Positions 8,145-16,351 of a stretch of DNA of 64,000 bases are shown piece by piece. Each line of letters begins with the position of its first letter. Position 1 is the stretch's first letter. Source of the DNA: JBDHDH01 sp039591615 (GTDB taxonomy: Bacteria; Gemmatimonadota; Gemmatimonadetes; Gemmatimonadales; GWC2-71-9); the NCBI GenBank assembly GCA_039591615.1, contig JBDHDH010000002.1, positions 1 to 64,000 of the forward strand, read 5' to 3'. Position numbers and translations under genes: made by a program. A model generated the notes under the pieces. It saw only the letters and a program-made list of their open reading frames with translations. It was not told the DNA's origin and searched no databases.

Positions 8145-8667
8145 AGCTGCGCTCTTCTCGGCGTCACGGCCGTTGACGCTGCATGACCTCGCCATGCTGG
8201 AGCCCGGGACGTCACGAGATGACATCGTGACGTCGTTGGAGGAGCTGCGCGAGCACTACCGAGAGACGGCACACGGAGTGGAGTTGATGGAGGTGGCGGG
8301 AGGATACCAGTTGCTCTCACGGCCGGAGTTCGCCGAGGCCATCGCGGAAGCGCGGATCGTGACGCGCCCGCGGAAACTCTCGGCAGCGGCGCTCGAGACA
8401 CTGGCCGTGATCGCCTATCGCCAACCCGTGGGGCGCCCGGAGATCGAAGAGGTTCGCGGCGTCTCCGTCGAGAGCGTGCTGCGCTCCTTGCAGGAGCGGG
8501 GGCTCATCGATGTGGTCGGCCGGGCCGAGGGCATGGGAAGACCGTTGCTCTACGCGACGACCACGACGTTTCTGGAGCTGCTGGGCCTACCGAGCCTGGA
8601 CGCGCTTCCACGGCTCGAGGAGCTGTCCGTGGCGCTCAGGCCGTTGGCCGAGATGGGCGAGCCGTGA
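8119..8667 (+). CDS. scpB: Segregation and condensation protein B
   Basis: ScpB dimerises and binds ScpA in condensin. The 182-residue protein shows two winged-helix units: LLEAALFSASRPLTLHDLA at the start and the hallmark ALETLAVIAYRQPVGRPEIEEVRGV block (about 93-117), followed by LLYATTTTFLELLGL near the end. It starts at a GTG inside the end of scpA, and no later in-frame start preserves the first helix. It ends in a GTGA overlap (8664-8667) with the pseudouridine synthase gene, a widespread gene order. Confidence 0.93.
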   Translation: MKRRTQLLEAALFSASRPLTLHDLAMLEPGTSRDDIVTSLEELREHYRETAHGVELMEVAGGYQLLSRPEFAEAIAEARIVTRPRKLSAAALETLAVIAYRQPVGRPEIEEVRGVSVESVLRSLQERGLIDVVGRAEGMGRPLLYATTTTFLELLGLPSLDALPRLEELSVALRPLAEMGEP

Positions 8668-9389
8668 CCGAGATGAGGCTTCACCGCGCGCTTGCCCGGG
8701 CCGGAGTGGCGTCCCGCCGACGATCGGAGGACCTGATTCGCGCAGGCAGGGTCCGCGTCAATGGCTCTGTGGCGCGCGTCGGGATGACGGTCGATCCGGA
8801 CGCCGACATCGTGACGGTCGGAGGACGCCGCGTTCGCCCGGCGCCAGCCATCTGGCTGGCGCTGCACAAACCGCTGGGATACGTGGTGACACGGCGCGAT
8901 CCCCGGAGGCGTCCCACCATCTTCGAGCTGGTGTCAGACGTGCCCGGGTTGATCTACGTCGGGCGCCTGGATGTCATGACCTCGGGATTGCTGCTGCTGA
9001 CAACCGACGGCGGGGCCGCGAACCGGCTCACGCACCCGCGCTACGGGGTGAAGCGGACATATCGGGTGCGGGTCCATGGCCGACCGACCAATGCCATCCG
9101 GCGGGCGCTCGAGTCTCCCATCGTCATCGATGGCCGTCAGGTCGCTATCGTGCGTTCGCGTGTCTGCCCAGTGGACGATGTGGTGAGCGAGATTACGCTG
9201 ACCCTTGCGGAGGGACGATACCGGATCGTGCGGCGCCTCTGTGCTCGGCTCGGACTCGAGGTGGAACGCTTGGTGCGCCTGAGCTACGGACCGGTGACCC
9301 TTGGGCGCCTGCCCATCGGACGTTGGCGCCATCTCTCGAAACGAGAACTCGCGGCGCTGCCAGTATCCGGCGTCGCGGCCGAATCATGA
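8664..9389 (+). CDS. rluB: 23S rRNA pseudouridine synthase (RsuA/RluB family)
   Basis: An N-terminal S4 RNA-binding domain (RLHRALARAGVASRRRSEDLI, then VRVNG) is followed by the RsuA/RluB catalytic domain with GRLDVMTSGLLLLTTDG (about 102-118), whose Asp is the nucleophile. The 241-residue length fits. It would isomerise a uridine in 23S rRNA near the peptidyl-transferase centre. RluB is more likely than RsuA, RluE or RluF from the link with scpB, but the exact target is inferred. The GTG start overlaps the scpB stop. Confidence 0.87.
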   Translation: MTEMRLHRALARAGVASRRRSEDLIRAGRVRVNGSVARVGMTVDPDADIVTVGGRRVRPAPAIWLALHKPLGYVVTRRDPRRRPTIFELVSDVPGLIYVGRLDVMTSGLLLLTTDGGAANRLTHPRYGVKRTYRVRVHGRPTNAIRRALESPIVIDGRQVAIVRSRVCPVDDVVSEITLTLAEGRYRIVRRLCARLGLEVERLVRLSYGPVTLGRLPIGRWRHLSKRELAALPVSGVAAES

Positions 9390-9395
9390 TGCGGA

Positions 9396-11030
9396 ATGGA
9401 TCTCGAGAATAAACGAATACTGATCCTCGGAGGCAGCGGGCTGGTGGGACTTGCCGTCGCGCGACGGCTCCTGGCGTTCAGACCCGCGAGCCTCGCGCTG
9501 GTCGCTCTCAGCGAGCGGGAAGTCGTAGCGGCTGCTGACGCGCTCGTGTCCTGGGCGAAGAGCACGGTGATCGAGAGCGCTTGGGGGGACATCTTCCTTC
9601 CCGCGACAGTGGCGCAGCGGGGAAGAGGAGCGGCCCTCGCCGATCCCGAGCTCAGGGCCCTCGTGCTGCGGGATCTGCTGGACGAGCTGAACCAGGGTAT
9701 CGTGGAACGGAGCTACTTGTTTCAGCTCTTCCAACAGTTTCGGCCTCATGCGGTGGTCGACTGCATCAACACCGCAACCGCGCTGGCGTATCAGGACGTC
9801 GTTGCCAGCGCGAGAAACCTGCTCACTGCGGGGGCACAGGGTGCCGCGATGCAGGATTCGCTGGAAGCGCTTGTGCTGACCATCCCCACGCCACAGCTCA
9901 TCCGACATATGCAGATCCTCGTCGAAGCGATGCGAAAGACGGGCACCCAGGCGTACGTGAAGATCGGCACCAGTGGCACCGGCGGCATGGGCTTCAACGT
10001 CCCGTACACGCACTCCGAGGAGCGCCCGTCCCGGACCTTGCTGACGAAGTCCGCCATGGCCGGGGCGCACTCGCTCCTCTTGTTCCTGTTGGGCCGAACC
10101 CCAGGAGCGCCGGCGACCGTCGAGATCAAACCGACGGCGACCATCGCCTGGAAGGACCTCTGCTACGGACCCATTCGCCGTCACGGGGAGTACATCAGAC
10201 GATTCGACTGTCCCGAACCCCTCCTACTGGATGCGGCGTTCGAACCGACGGCGAAGGGGTGGAAGGACACAGGTGATCTCGTGGAGTCGGTGTTCGCCGA
10301 CGTCGGCGAGAACGGATTGTTCGCCAAAGAGGAGTTCGAGACGGTTACCTCGCTGGGCCAGATGGAGTTCATCACTCCCCAGGAGATTGCCGAATACGTG
10401 GTGATGGAGCTCGAGGGTCGGCCCACGGGGCGTGATATCGTTTCGGCCCTGGATTCCGCTACGGCGGGTCCCACCTTTCGTGCGGGTGTCCTGCGGGACG
10501 CCGCCGTCAAGAGCCTCACTCGTTTGGAGGAGGAGCACGGCGTTCGGTCAGTGGCGTTTGAGATGCTGGGCCCGCCCCGTCTCACCAAGCTGCTCTACGA
10601 AGCGCACATCTGGTCCCAGCTCCGGAGATCGGTCAAGGAGTTGGCGGAAAGCGATCCTGCGCTGCTCTCCGTGGAAGCGGCGGCGCTGATGGCGCGCGAC
10701 GGTGACTTGCGGTCGCTGATTCTGTCGATTGGACTTCCCGTCCTCCTGCCCGGTGAGAAGGTTTATAGAGGGCAGCAGGTGCTCCTCCCTCCGGAAGGCC
10801 CTGATCTCGATCGGGTGGTCGCTCGAGGATGGGTGGACCTGAGGGCACAGAACTGTGAGCTTTGGACGCGGCGCGCACGTCGCGTGGTGCAGCAGGCTGC
10901 CGAGCGGCAACCGGAGCACGGCAGCGGGGTCGAATGGAACGCGATGGCGGCTGACGATAGGATCGTTCCGTCGCGGTTTGCGACGTGGATCTTCCGGTAT
11001 GAGGACGACGGTGAGCGTATCAAGCGTTGA
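9396..11030 (+). CDS. Large Rossmann-fold (SDR-like) protein, unknown function
   Basis: The first 35 residues form a textbook dinucleotide-binding start: ILILGGSGLVGLAVARRLL (GGxGxxG). A possible Tyr-xxx-Lys is not obvious. The protein is 544 residues, about twice the size of a classic SDR. It contains a distinctive central block IGTSGTGGMGFNVPYTHSEE (about 189-208) and a long C-terminal half with no motif I can name. No signal peptide or membrane segment is present. It starts 6 nt after the pseudouridine synthase gene and ends 9 nt before moxR, so it sits in the transcription unit between the scp genes and the bat cluster. The substrate is unknown. An extended SDR with an added domain, or a saccharopine-reductase-like fold, are possible readings. 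Confidence 0.6.
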   Translation: MDLENKRILILGGSGLVGLAVARRLLAFRPASLALVALSEREVVAAADALVSWAKSTVIESAWGDIFLPATVAQRGRGAALADPELRALVLRDLLDELNQGIVERSYLFQLFQQFRPHAVVDCINTATALAYQDVVASARNLLTAGAQGAAMQDSLEALVLTIPTPQLIRHMQILVEAMRKTGTQAYVKIGTSGTGGMGFNVPYTHSEERPSRTLLTKSAMAGAHSLLLFLLGRTPGAPATVEIKPTATIAWKDLCYGPIRRHGEYIRRFDCPEPLLLDAAFEPTAKGWKDTGDLVESVFADVGENGLFAKEEFETVTSLGQMEFITPQEIAEYVVMELEGRPTGRDIVSALDSATAGPTFRAGVLRDAAVKSLTRLEEEHGVRSVAFEMLGPPRLTKLLYEAHIWSQLRRSVKELAESDPALLSVEAAALMARDGDLRSLILSIGLPVLLPGEKVYRGQQVLLPPEGPDLDRVVARGWVDLRAQNCELWTRRARRVVQQAAERQPEHGSGVEWNAMAADDRIVPSRFATWIFRYEDDGERIKR

Positions 11031-11039
11031 GGGACTCCC

Positions 11040-12014
11040 ATGACCACGCGTGCGGTGCGGGCGGGCGACGTCGCCGTGACGGCTGGGATTCTAGAACAGG
11101 TCTCCAAGCGTGTGGTAGGACAGGATGCCATGGTGGAGCGTTTGCTCATCGGGTTGCTTGCCGGCGGGCACTTGCTCCTGGAGGGAGTGCCGGGCCTCGC
11201 TAAGACGCTAGCCGTCCGCACGCTAGCCGAAACCATCCGCACGACGTTTCAGCGGATTCAGTTCACGCCCGATCTGCTCCCGGCCGATGTGATCGGGACG
11301 ATGGTGTTCGATCAACGCACCGGCGAGTTTCGCCCGAAGCGCGGTCCGCTCTTCGCCAACATCATCCTGGCTGATGAGATCAACCGGGCTCCGGCGAAGG
11401 TCCAGTCGGCCTTGCTGGAGGCGATGCAGGAGAAACAGGTGACGATCGGCGGAGAAACGTATCCGTTGACGGAGCCGTTTCTCGTGCTGGCCACACAGAA
11501 CCCCATCGAGCAGGAGGGGACCTATCCGCTGCCCGAAGCGCAGCTCGACCGGTTCATGCTCAAGATCAGAGTGGGGTATCCGACCCGCGACGAGGAGAAG
11601 GAGATCCTGTGGCGCATGGCCGGTGGACAGCCCATTGCGGTGTCGCACGTTGCGGACCCCGACGAAATTCTCGGGCTGCGACGTACCGTGGCCGAACTGT
11701 ACATGGATCAGAAGATCGTCGATTACGTAGTCGACATCGTTCGCGCCACGCGAGCCCCGCAGGGCGTCGGATTGCACGATGTCCGTCCTCTGATCGCCTA
11801 TGGGGCGAGCCCACGCGCCTCCATCTACCTGGCGCAGGCGGCTCGAGCCCATGCTTATGTCCGCGGGCGGTCCTACGTCGTGCCCGAAGACGTCAAGGCC
11901 ATTGCCCCGGACGTGCTGCGGCATCGCGTTCTCCTGACGTTCGAGGCGGAAGCCGAAGACGTCACCTCCGATGATATCGTTGCCAAGATCCTGGAGGCGG
12001 TCGACGTACCGTGA
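11040..12014 (+). CDS. MoxR family AAA+ ATPase
   Basis: The 324-residue protein shows Walker A GVPGLAKT (residues 49-56), Walker B with sensor region IILADEINRAPAKVQSALLEAMQE (about 109-132), and the MoxR-specific TQNPIEQEGTYPLPEAQLDRF (about 152-172). MoxR ATPases act as chaperones for von Willebrand factor A proteins such as BatA and BatB encoded just downstream. GAGGGA precedes the ATG. It overlaps the DUF58 gene at GTGATG (12011-12016), starting the moxR-DUF58-bat operon. Confidence 0.92.
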   Translation: MTTRAVRAGDVAVTAGILEQVSKRVVGQDAMVERLLIGLLAGGHLLLEGVPGLAKTLAVRTLAETIRTTFQRIQFTPDLLPADVIGTMVFDQRTGEFRPKRGPLFANIILADEINRAPAKVQSALLEAMQEKQVTIGGETYPLTEPFLVLATQNPIEQEGTYPLPEAQLDRFMLKIRVGYPTRDEEKEILWRMAGGQPIAVSHVADPDEILGLRRTVAELYMDQKIVDYVVDIVRATRAPQGVGLHDVRPLIAYGASPRASIYLAQAARAHAYVRGRSYVVPEDVKAIAPDVLRHRVLLTFEAEAEDVTSDDIVAKILEAVDVP

Positions 12015-12907
12015 TGGTCGGCAGCAGGGCGATCAGCGCCGACGTTCTCCGCCAAGTGAAGACCATCGAGCTGCGCACTCGGCAGCTCGTGAATGCGCTG
12101 TTCGCTGGCGAGTACCGTTCGGTGTTTCGGGGCCAGGGCATGGAGTTCTCGGAGGTGCGGGCCTACCAGCATGGCGACGATTTCCGGTCGATCGACTGGA
12201 ACGTGTCGGCTCGCATGGGATCGCCGTACGTCAAGATCTTCGAGGAGGAGCGGGAGCTCACGCTCCTGCTTGTGGTCGATCGATCAGGGTCGTTCGAGTT
12301 CGGATCGCCGGTCGCGAAGTCGGACCTTGGGGTCGAGGTGGCAGCGATACTCGCATTGGCAGCGGCGCGACAAAACGATCGAGTGGGTGCGCTGGTGTTC
12401 TCAGGCGCAGTCGATCACGTCGTCCGGCCGGCGAAGGGCCGCCGTCATGCCCTGCGCGTCATTCGAGACCTCCTGGCATTCCAGCCCACCGCTCGCGGCA
12501 CCAATCTGGCCGCAGCCCTCGTGTACGCCTCCCGCCTCCTCCGACACCGCGGCGTCGTGGTGGTCCTATCGGATTTCCGGGCGCCGGCGTGGGAGGAACA
12601 CCTGCAGCGCCTCTCGGCCCGGAACGACGTGGTCGCCATCACCGTCGATGATCCCCGCGAATACACGCTGCCGGAGTCGGGCTGGGTCGAGGTGGAAGAC
12701 GCCGAGTCCGGAGCCCGAACGTTGGTGGACACCTCGCACGAGCCGACGCGGCTCGCGTTGGCTATGGCGGCGGAGGAGCGTCGCCTGGCCCGAGTACGGG
12801 CGTTCAAACAGGCCCGGGTCGACCACATTGCGCTCCGAACGGATCAACCCTATGCGGAGGCACTGCACCGCGCATTCGCGGCACGCGCTCGGCGGCTGAA
12901 ACGATGA
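12014..12907 (+). CDS. DUF58 domain protein (vWA-like) of the MoxR-Bat cluster
   Basis: The family signature FRGQGMEFSEVRAYQHGDDFRSIDWNVSAR is near residues 39-68, followed by the vWA-like core LLLVVDRSGSFEFG. DUF58 proteins almost always pair with MoxR ATPases. The 297 residues are normal length. The ATG at 12014 overlaps the moxR stop (TGATG); a GTG at 12011 in frame is an alternative. It ends with an ATGA overlap with the next gene. Cytosolic, with no membrane segment seen. Confidence 0.88.
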   Translation: MVGSRAISADVLRQVKTIELRTRQLVNALFAGEYRSVFRGQGMEFSEVRAYQHGDDFRSIDWNVSARMGSPYVKIFEEERELTLLLVVDRSGSFEFGSPVAKSDLGVEVAAILALAAARQNDRVGALVFSGAVDHVVRPAKGRRHALRVIRDLLAFQPTARGTNLAAALVYASRLLRHRGVVVVLSDFRAPAWEEHLQRLSARNDVVAITVDDPREYTLPESGWVEVEDAESGARTLVDTSHEPTRLALAMAAEERRLARVRAFKQARVDHIALRTDQPYAEALHRAFAARARRLKR

Positions 12908-13740
12908 CGCCGATATTCCTGTCGCTAACGCTGCAAGTGACGGCGTGGACCGTTTCCCCCGGTCAGCCGACCGTAGGCGACACGATCTGGCTCGATCGGC
13001 AGTTTGCGGTGGAGTCGGGAGCCCATGCGCGTCTGGAACCGCTCGAGGCGACGGACCAGATCCAGCCGCTGCTGGATCCGCGGGCCCGCACCACGGACGG
13101 CACGCTCACAGTCCGCTATGGCGTCGCGGTGTTCCAACCTGGCCGTGTCCCGGTCGCGATCCCCGCCGTCGAAGTCCAGTATCCCGACGGCCGCGCTGTC
13201 GTCTTCCCGGCCGACACGCTGGTGGTTGACGTGAGCTCGGTGCTGCCGCAGGTGGATCCGCTCCCCGACCCAAAGCTCTCGTTGGGGCCACTGGCCCGTG
13301 ACCCGAATAGATGGTGGCCCCTGGTCGCGCTCGTGGCGCTCACACTCGTGGGCGTCACGGCGTGGGGAGTGAAGCGGCGGCGGCCGAAGCAGCGGCCGCC
13401 ATGGGGCGTCCCGATTGGCGATCCGGTTCCGATCGCCGATGAGCGTTGGGCGAAGGCCGGAGAGGCCAGGGCCGTGGCGGCAGCCGTCGCGGATGCCCTC
13501 CGTTTTCGGATTGCAACGGCGCTGCCCGGGGCAGCACGACATCTCACCGTGGAAGAATGCCTGGAAGTCATCGGTCGCGAACGACCAAAGTGGCCCCTCC
13601 GGGACCTCGGCGATGTGTTGCGGTCCCTGGAACGCGCCCGCTTCGCACCGGCTGTCCCGGACGATGTCTGGGAGCTGGGTCACAGAGCCGACGCCCTGGC
13701 GCGCCAGCTGCGCGGTGAGAACGGGAGCGGAGAGACGTGA
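12904..13740 (+). CDS. Membrane-anchored accessory protein of the Bat cluster
   Basis: The 278-residue protein occupies the slot where a DUF4381-like or small BatD-like protein sits in other Bat loci. It starts with a short hydrophobic stretch and a beta-rich extracytoplasmic part (TVSPGQPTVGDTIWLDRQ..., YGVAVFQPGRVPVAIPAVEVQY). One clear membrane helix lies at about residues 140-157, and a basic, helical cytoplasmic tail of about 120 residues follows. The N-terminal part resembles the beta-sandwich repeats of BatD. I cannot assign a named family with certainty. It overlaps both neighbours by 4 nt. Confidence 0.65.
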   Translation: MTPIFLSLTLQVTAWTVSPGQPTVGDTIWLDRQFAVESGAHARLEPLEATDQIQPLLDPRARTTDGTLTVRYGVAVFQPGRVPVAIPAVEVQYPDGRAVVFPADTLVVDVSSVLPQVDPLPDPKLSLGPLARDPNRWWPLVALVALTLVGVTAWGVKRRRPKQRPPWGVPIGDPVPIADERWAKAGEARAVAAAVADALRFRIATALPGAARHLTVEECLEVIGRERPKWPLRDLGDVLRSLERARFAPAVPDDVWELGHRADALARQLRGENGSGET

Positions 13741-14720
13741 TCTCGTTTGCACGGCCTGTCCTGTTGTTCTTCCTCTTGGCAATCCCGCTGTGGTGGTGGT
13801 ACCGGCGTCGGCGTAGGGCGCCGTCGGCGATGTACAGTGACGTCACGGAGCTGGAGGGGCCGGCATCGCGGCGACGGTGGCTTGCGGCAGTGCCGCCAGG
13901 CCTCCGATCACTCGTGCTGGGCAGTTGGATCGTCGCCGCGGCGGGTCCGCAAATCGGCGGCGCCACCGTGGAGCGGACCAGCGAAGGGATTGCCATCGTG
14001 CTGGCCGTCGATGTTTCGAGTAGCATGTTGGCTGAAGACTTTGCACCGTCAAATCGCTTGGACGTGGCCAAAGAGCAATCGGTGGCGTTCGTGCAAGGCC
14101 GCGAGTTCGATCGGATTGGCCTCGTCGCTTTTGCGGGCGAGGCGCTCACCCGAATGCCGATAACAGTGGACTATGCGGTGCTGGAGGAAGCGGTGCGGGG
14201 TCTGCGGGTTGGCGAATTGGAGGACGGCACGGCCATTGGCACGGCCATCGCTACGGCAGCCAACCGGCTCCGCCGGGCTCCCGGCGCAAGCAAGGTCATT
14301 GTTCTCCTCACGGATGGAGAGAACACGAGAGGGATGCTGGACCCTCGGACGGCGGCTGAGGCTGCCGCGTCGGTCGGGGTCAAGATTTACACGATCGGTG
14401 TTGGAACCGAGGGAGAGGCTCCACTCCCCATCGGACGTGGGCCGCAAGGCCAGCTTCGGTACCAGACGCTGCCGGTGCGCATCGACGAGGAGCTGCTTCG
14501 AGATGTGGCGGATCTCACCGGCGGACGATACTTCCGAGCCACCGATCCGGGCGCGCTGAATCGCGTCTTTCAGCAAATCGATCAACTCGAGACCACCCCG
14601 GTGATCGTGACCAGGTATACGGAGTTCGACGAGACCTATCGACCGCTCCTCCTCATCGGTCTGGCGGCGCTCATCCTCGAGCTGACCCTTTCCGCCACCG
14701 CCGTCGTGCGGGTGCCGTAA
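13737..14720 (+). CDS. batA: BatA-like von Willebrand factor A membrane protein
   Basis: An N-terminal membrane helix (LLFFLLAIPLWWWYRRRRR) and a second at about 57-70 precede a vWA domain. Its metal-ion-dependent adhesion site is intact: DVSSS (residues 92-96) and LTDGEN (about 191-196). A C-terminal membrane helix lies near residues 303-323. The 327 residues match BatA. Bat proteins were named for aerotolerance in Bacteroides; in other organisms they are linked to envelope stress. The GTG start overlaps the upstream stop, and the stop overlaps the ATG of the next gene (TAATG). Confidence 0.88.
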   Translation: MISFARPVLLFFLLAIPLWWWYRRRRRAPSAMYSDVTELEGPASRRRWLAAVPPGLRSLVLGSWIVAAAGPQIGGATVERTSEGIAIVLAVDVSSSMLAEDFAPSNRLDVAKEQSVAFVQGREFDRIGLVAFAGEALTRMPITVDYAVLEEAVRGLRVGELEDGTAIGTAIATAANRLRRAPGASKVIVLLTDGENTRGMLDPRTAAEAAASVGVKIYTIGVGTEGEAPLPIGRGPQGQLRYQTLPVRIDEELLRDVADLTGGRYFRATDPGALNRVFQQIDQLETTPVIVTRYTEFDETYRPLLLIGLAALILELTLSATAVVRVP

Positions 14721-16351
14721 TGATCTTCGACGTGCCGATCATCCTGTGGGCGGCCCCGCTGGCGGGCTTCGCGGTCTGGGGCCTCGCGCTGTGGGCTCGC
14801 GGCGCGCGCGTCGCCCGAGCACGCCGATGGTCGCATGATCTGGGACGTCGCGCGGGTCGGATCGGCCGGTTCGGCTCGATCGCGCTTGGGATGGCGGGTG
14901 TCCTGGCGACGGTCGCGTTGGCCGGCCCGCGATGGGGAAGCCGCACGGTCGTCACGGACACCAAGGGGCTCAGCCTAGTGATCGCCGTGGATATCTCACG
15001 TTCCATGCTGGCCGAGGACGCCGCTCCGTCGCGTCTGGCCCGGGCGAAGCGGGAAGCACGGCGGCTCGTGCACGATCTCAGGGGAGACCGTGTGGGGCTG
15101 ATTGCGTTCGCCGGGGGGAGCTACATCACCTCGCCCCTGACCGTCGACCCCGGTGCCCTGCAGCTGCTGATCGAGGGACTGGATCCGGACATCGCGAGTA
15201 AGGGAGGCACGACCCTCGCTCGCGCCCTGCGACAGGGCAGAGACCTTCTCCTCGCAGGCGAGGAAGTGGCCGATCGGGTGCTCGTGGTGTTCACCGACGG
15301 GGAAACCCACGACTCACTCCCCCCCGTTCTCGAGGAGGCGCAGCGTCTCCGCCGCGCGGGGGTTCGTCTCATTCTCATCGCCGAAGGCAGCCGAGAGCCA
15401 GCACGCATCCCCGTGCGGGACCTCGACGGAGCCTTCGTCGGTTATCAGCGAGATCCCGATGGAAACATCGTCGAGACGTGGCGTCGAGACAATGTGTTGA
15501 ACGCGGTGGCCGACGCTGCCGAAGGCGTGGTTGTCGCTGCGGAGGTTGGTGACCAAGCCGGCACGGCGCGCGGGCTCGTGGAGGCCTTCAAGCGGGCCCC
15601 CCTGGCCACTACGACGTCGGTGCACGATGTCTCGCGGGCCTGGATCCCACTGCTGGCTGCCGCCGTCGTCGTGCTCGTGCACTCTGTTACTCGGCGCTCG
15701 CTCGCGCTGGCGAGTCTGGCGTTAGGCATGAGCGTGCCGAGCGTCGCGTGGGCCCAGGGTCCGCAGAATGCAGCGGATGAAGCCTGGAAGCGCGGTGGGC
15801 TACGAGAGGCAGCGAACCTGTATCTGGAACAGGCGCGCAGGGGTGAAGGAGGAGACACAGTCTGGTACAACTTGGGAACGGCGGCGATGGCCATCGGAGA
15901 CTCCGGGTTGGCGCGGCGGGCGCTGGAGCGTGCAGCGACGTCGCTGGAACCCGAGGTACGATTTCGCGGGCTCTACAATCTGGGCCTGCTCGACCTCCGG
16001 CTCGCGAGTGCCGATTCGTCTGGCCGGTCTGAGCGCCTGGCGGTAGCGCGGCGGCGGTTCCGCGAGGCCCTGCTGTTGCGTCCAGGCGACTTCGACACGA
16101 AGTGGAATCTCGAGCTGACCATCGAACGTTCGCCGCCCAGAAGTGGAGGCGGTGGGGGCGGCCCGTCGCCGCAGGGGGGTGGTGGCGAGGGCGGGGGTAC
16201 GCCCGCCGACGCGCCGCCCTCGGGCGGCCTCACGCCGGAGCAGGCCGAACAAATCCTCAATTCGATCGCCGAAGAGGAACGGCGGACTTTGATGGAACTC
16301 AATCGACGCCGCCGACAGTTCGGTGAACGGCGGGAGGAGCGGGATTGGTAG
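14720..16351 (+). CDS. batB: BatB-BatC fusion: vWA protein joined to TPR domain
   Basis: The first 320 residues are BatB-like: membrane helices at about 5-25 and 51-69, and a vWA domain with intact DISRS (91-95) and FTDGET. A membrane helix at about 310-325 leads into RRSLALASLALG...SVAWA (about 322-343), which looks like a signal peptide with an AxA site. TPR-like helices follow (about 348-455; WYNLGTAAMAIGD, LYNLGLLDLRLA), then a Gly-rich linker (about 475-495) and a charged helix. The second half equals BatC, normally a separate exported TPR protein. At 543 residues this is an in-frame fusion. It overlaps the next gene by 7 nt. Confidence 0.85.
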   Translation: MIFDVPIILWAAPLAGFAVWGLALWARGARVARARRWSHDLGRRAGRIGRFGSIALGMAGVLATVALAGPRWGSRTVVTDTKGLSLVIAVDISRSMLAEDAAPSRLARAKREARRLVHDLRGDRVGLIAFAGGSYITSPLTVDPGALQLLIEGLDPDIASKGGTTLARALRQGRDLLLAGEEVADRVLVVFTDGETHDSLPPVLEEAQRLRRAGVRLILIAEGSREPARIPVRDLDGAFVGYQRDPDGNIVETWRRDNVLNAVADAAEGVVVAAEVGDQAGTARGLVEAFKRAPLATTTSVHDVSRAWIPLLAAAVVVLVHSVTRRSLALASLALGMSVPSVAWAQGPQNAADEAWKRGGLREAANLYLEQARRGEGGDTVWYNLGTAAMAIGDSGLARRALERAATSLEPEVRFRGLYNLGLLDLRLASADSSGRSERLAVARRRFREALLLRPGDFDTKWNLELTIERSPPRSGGGGGGPSPQGGGGEGGGTPADAPPSGGLTPEQAEQILNSIAEEERRTLMELNRRRRQFGERREERDW

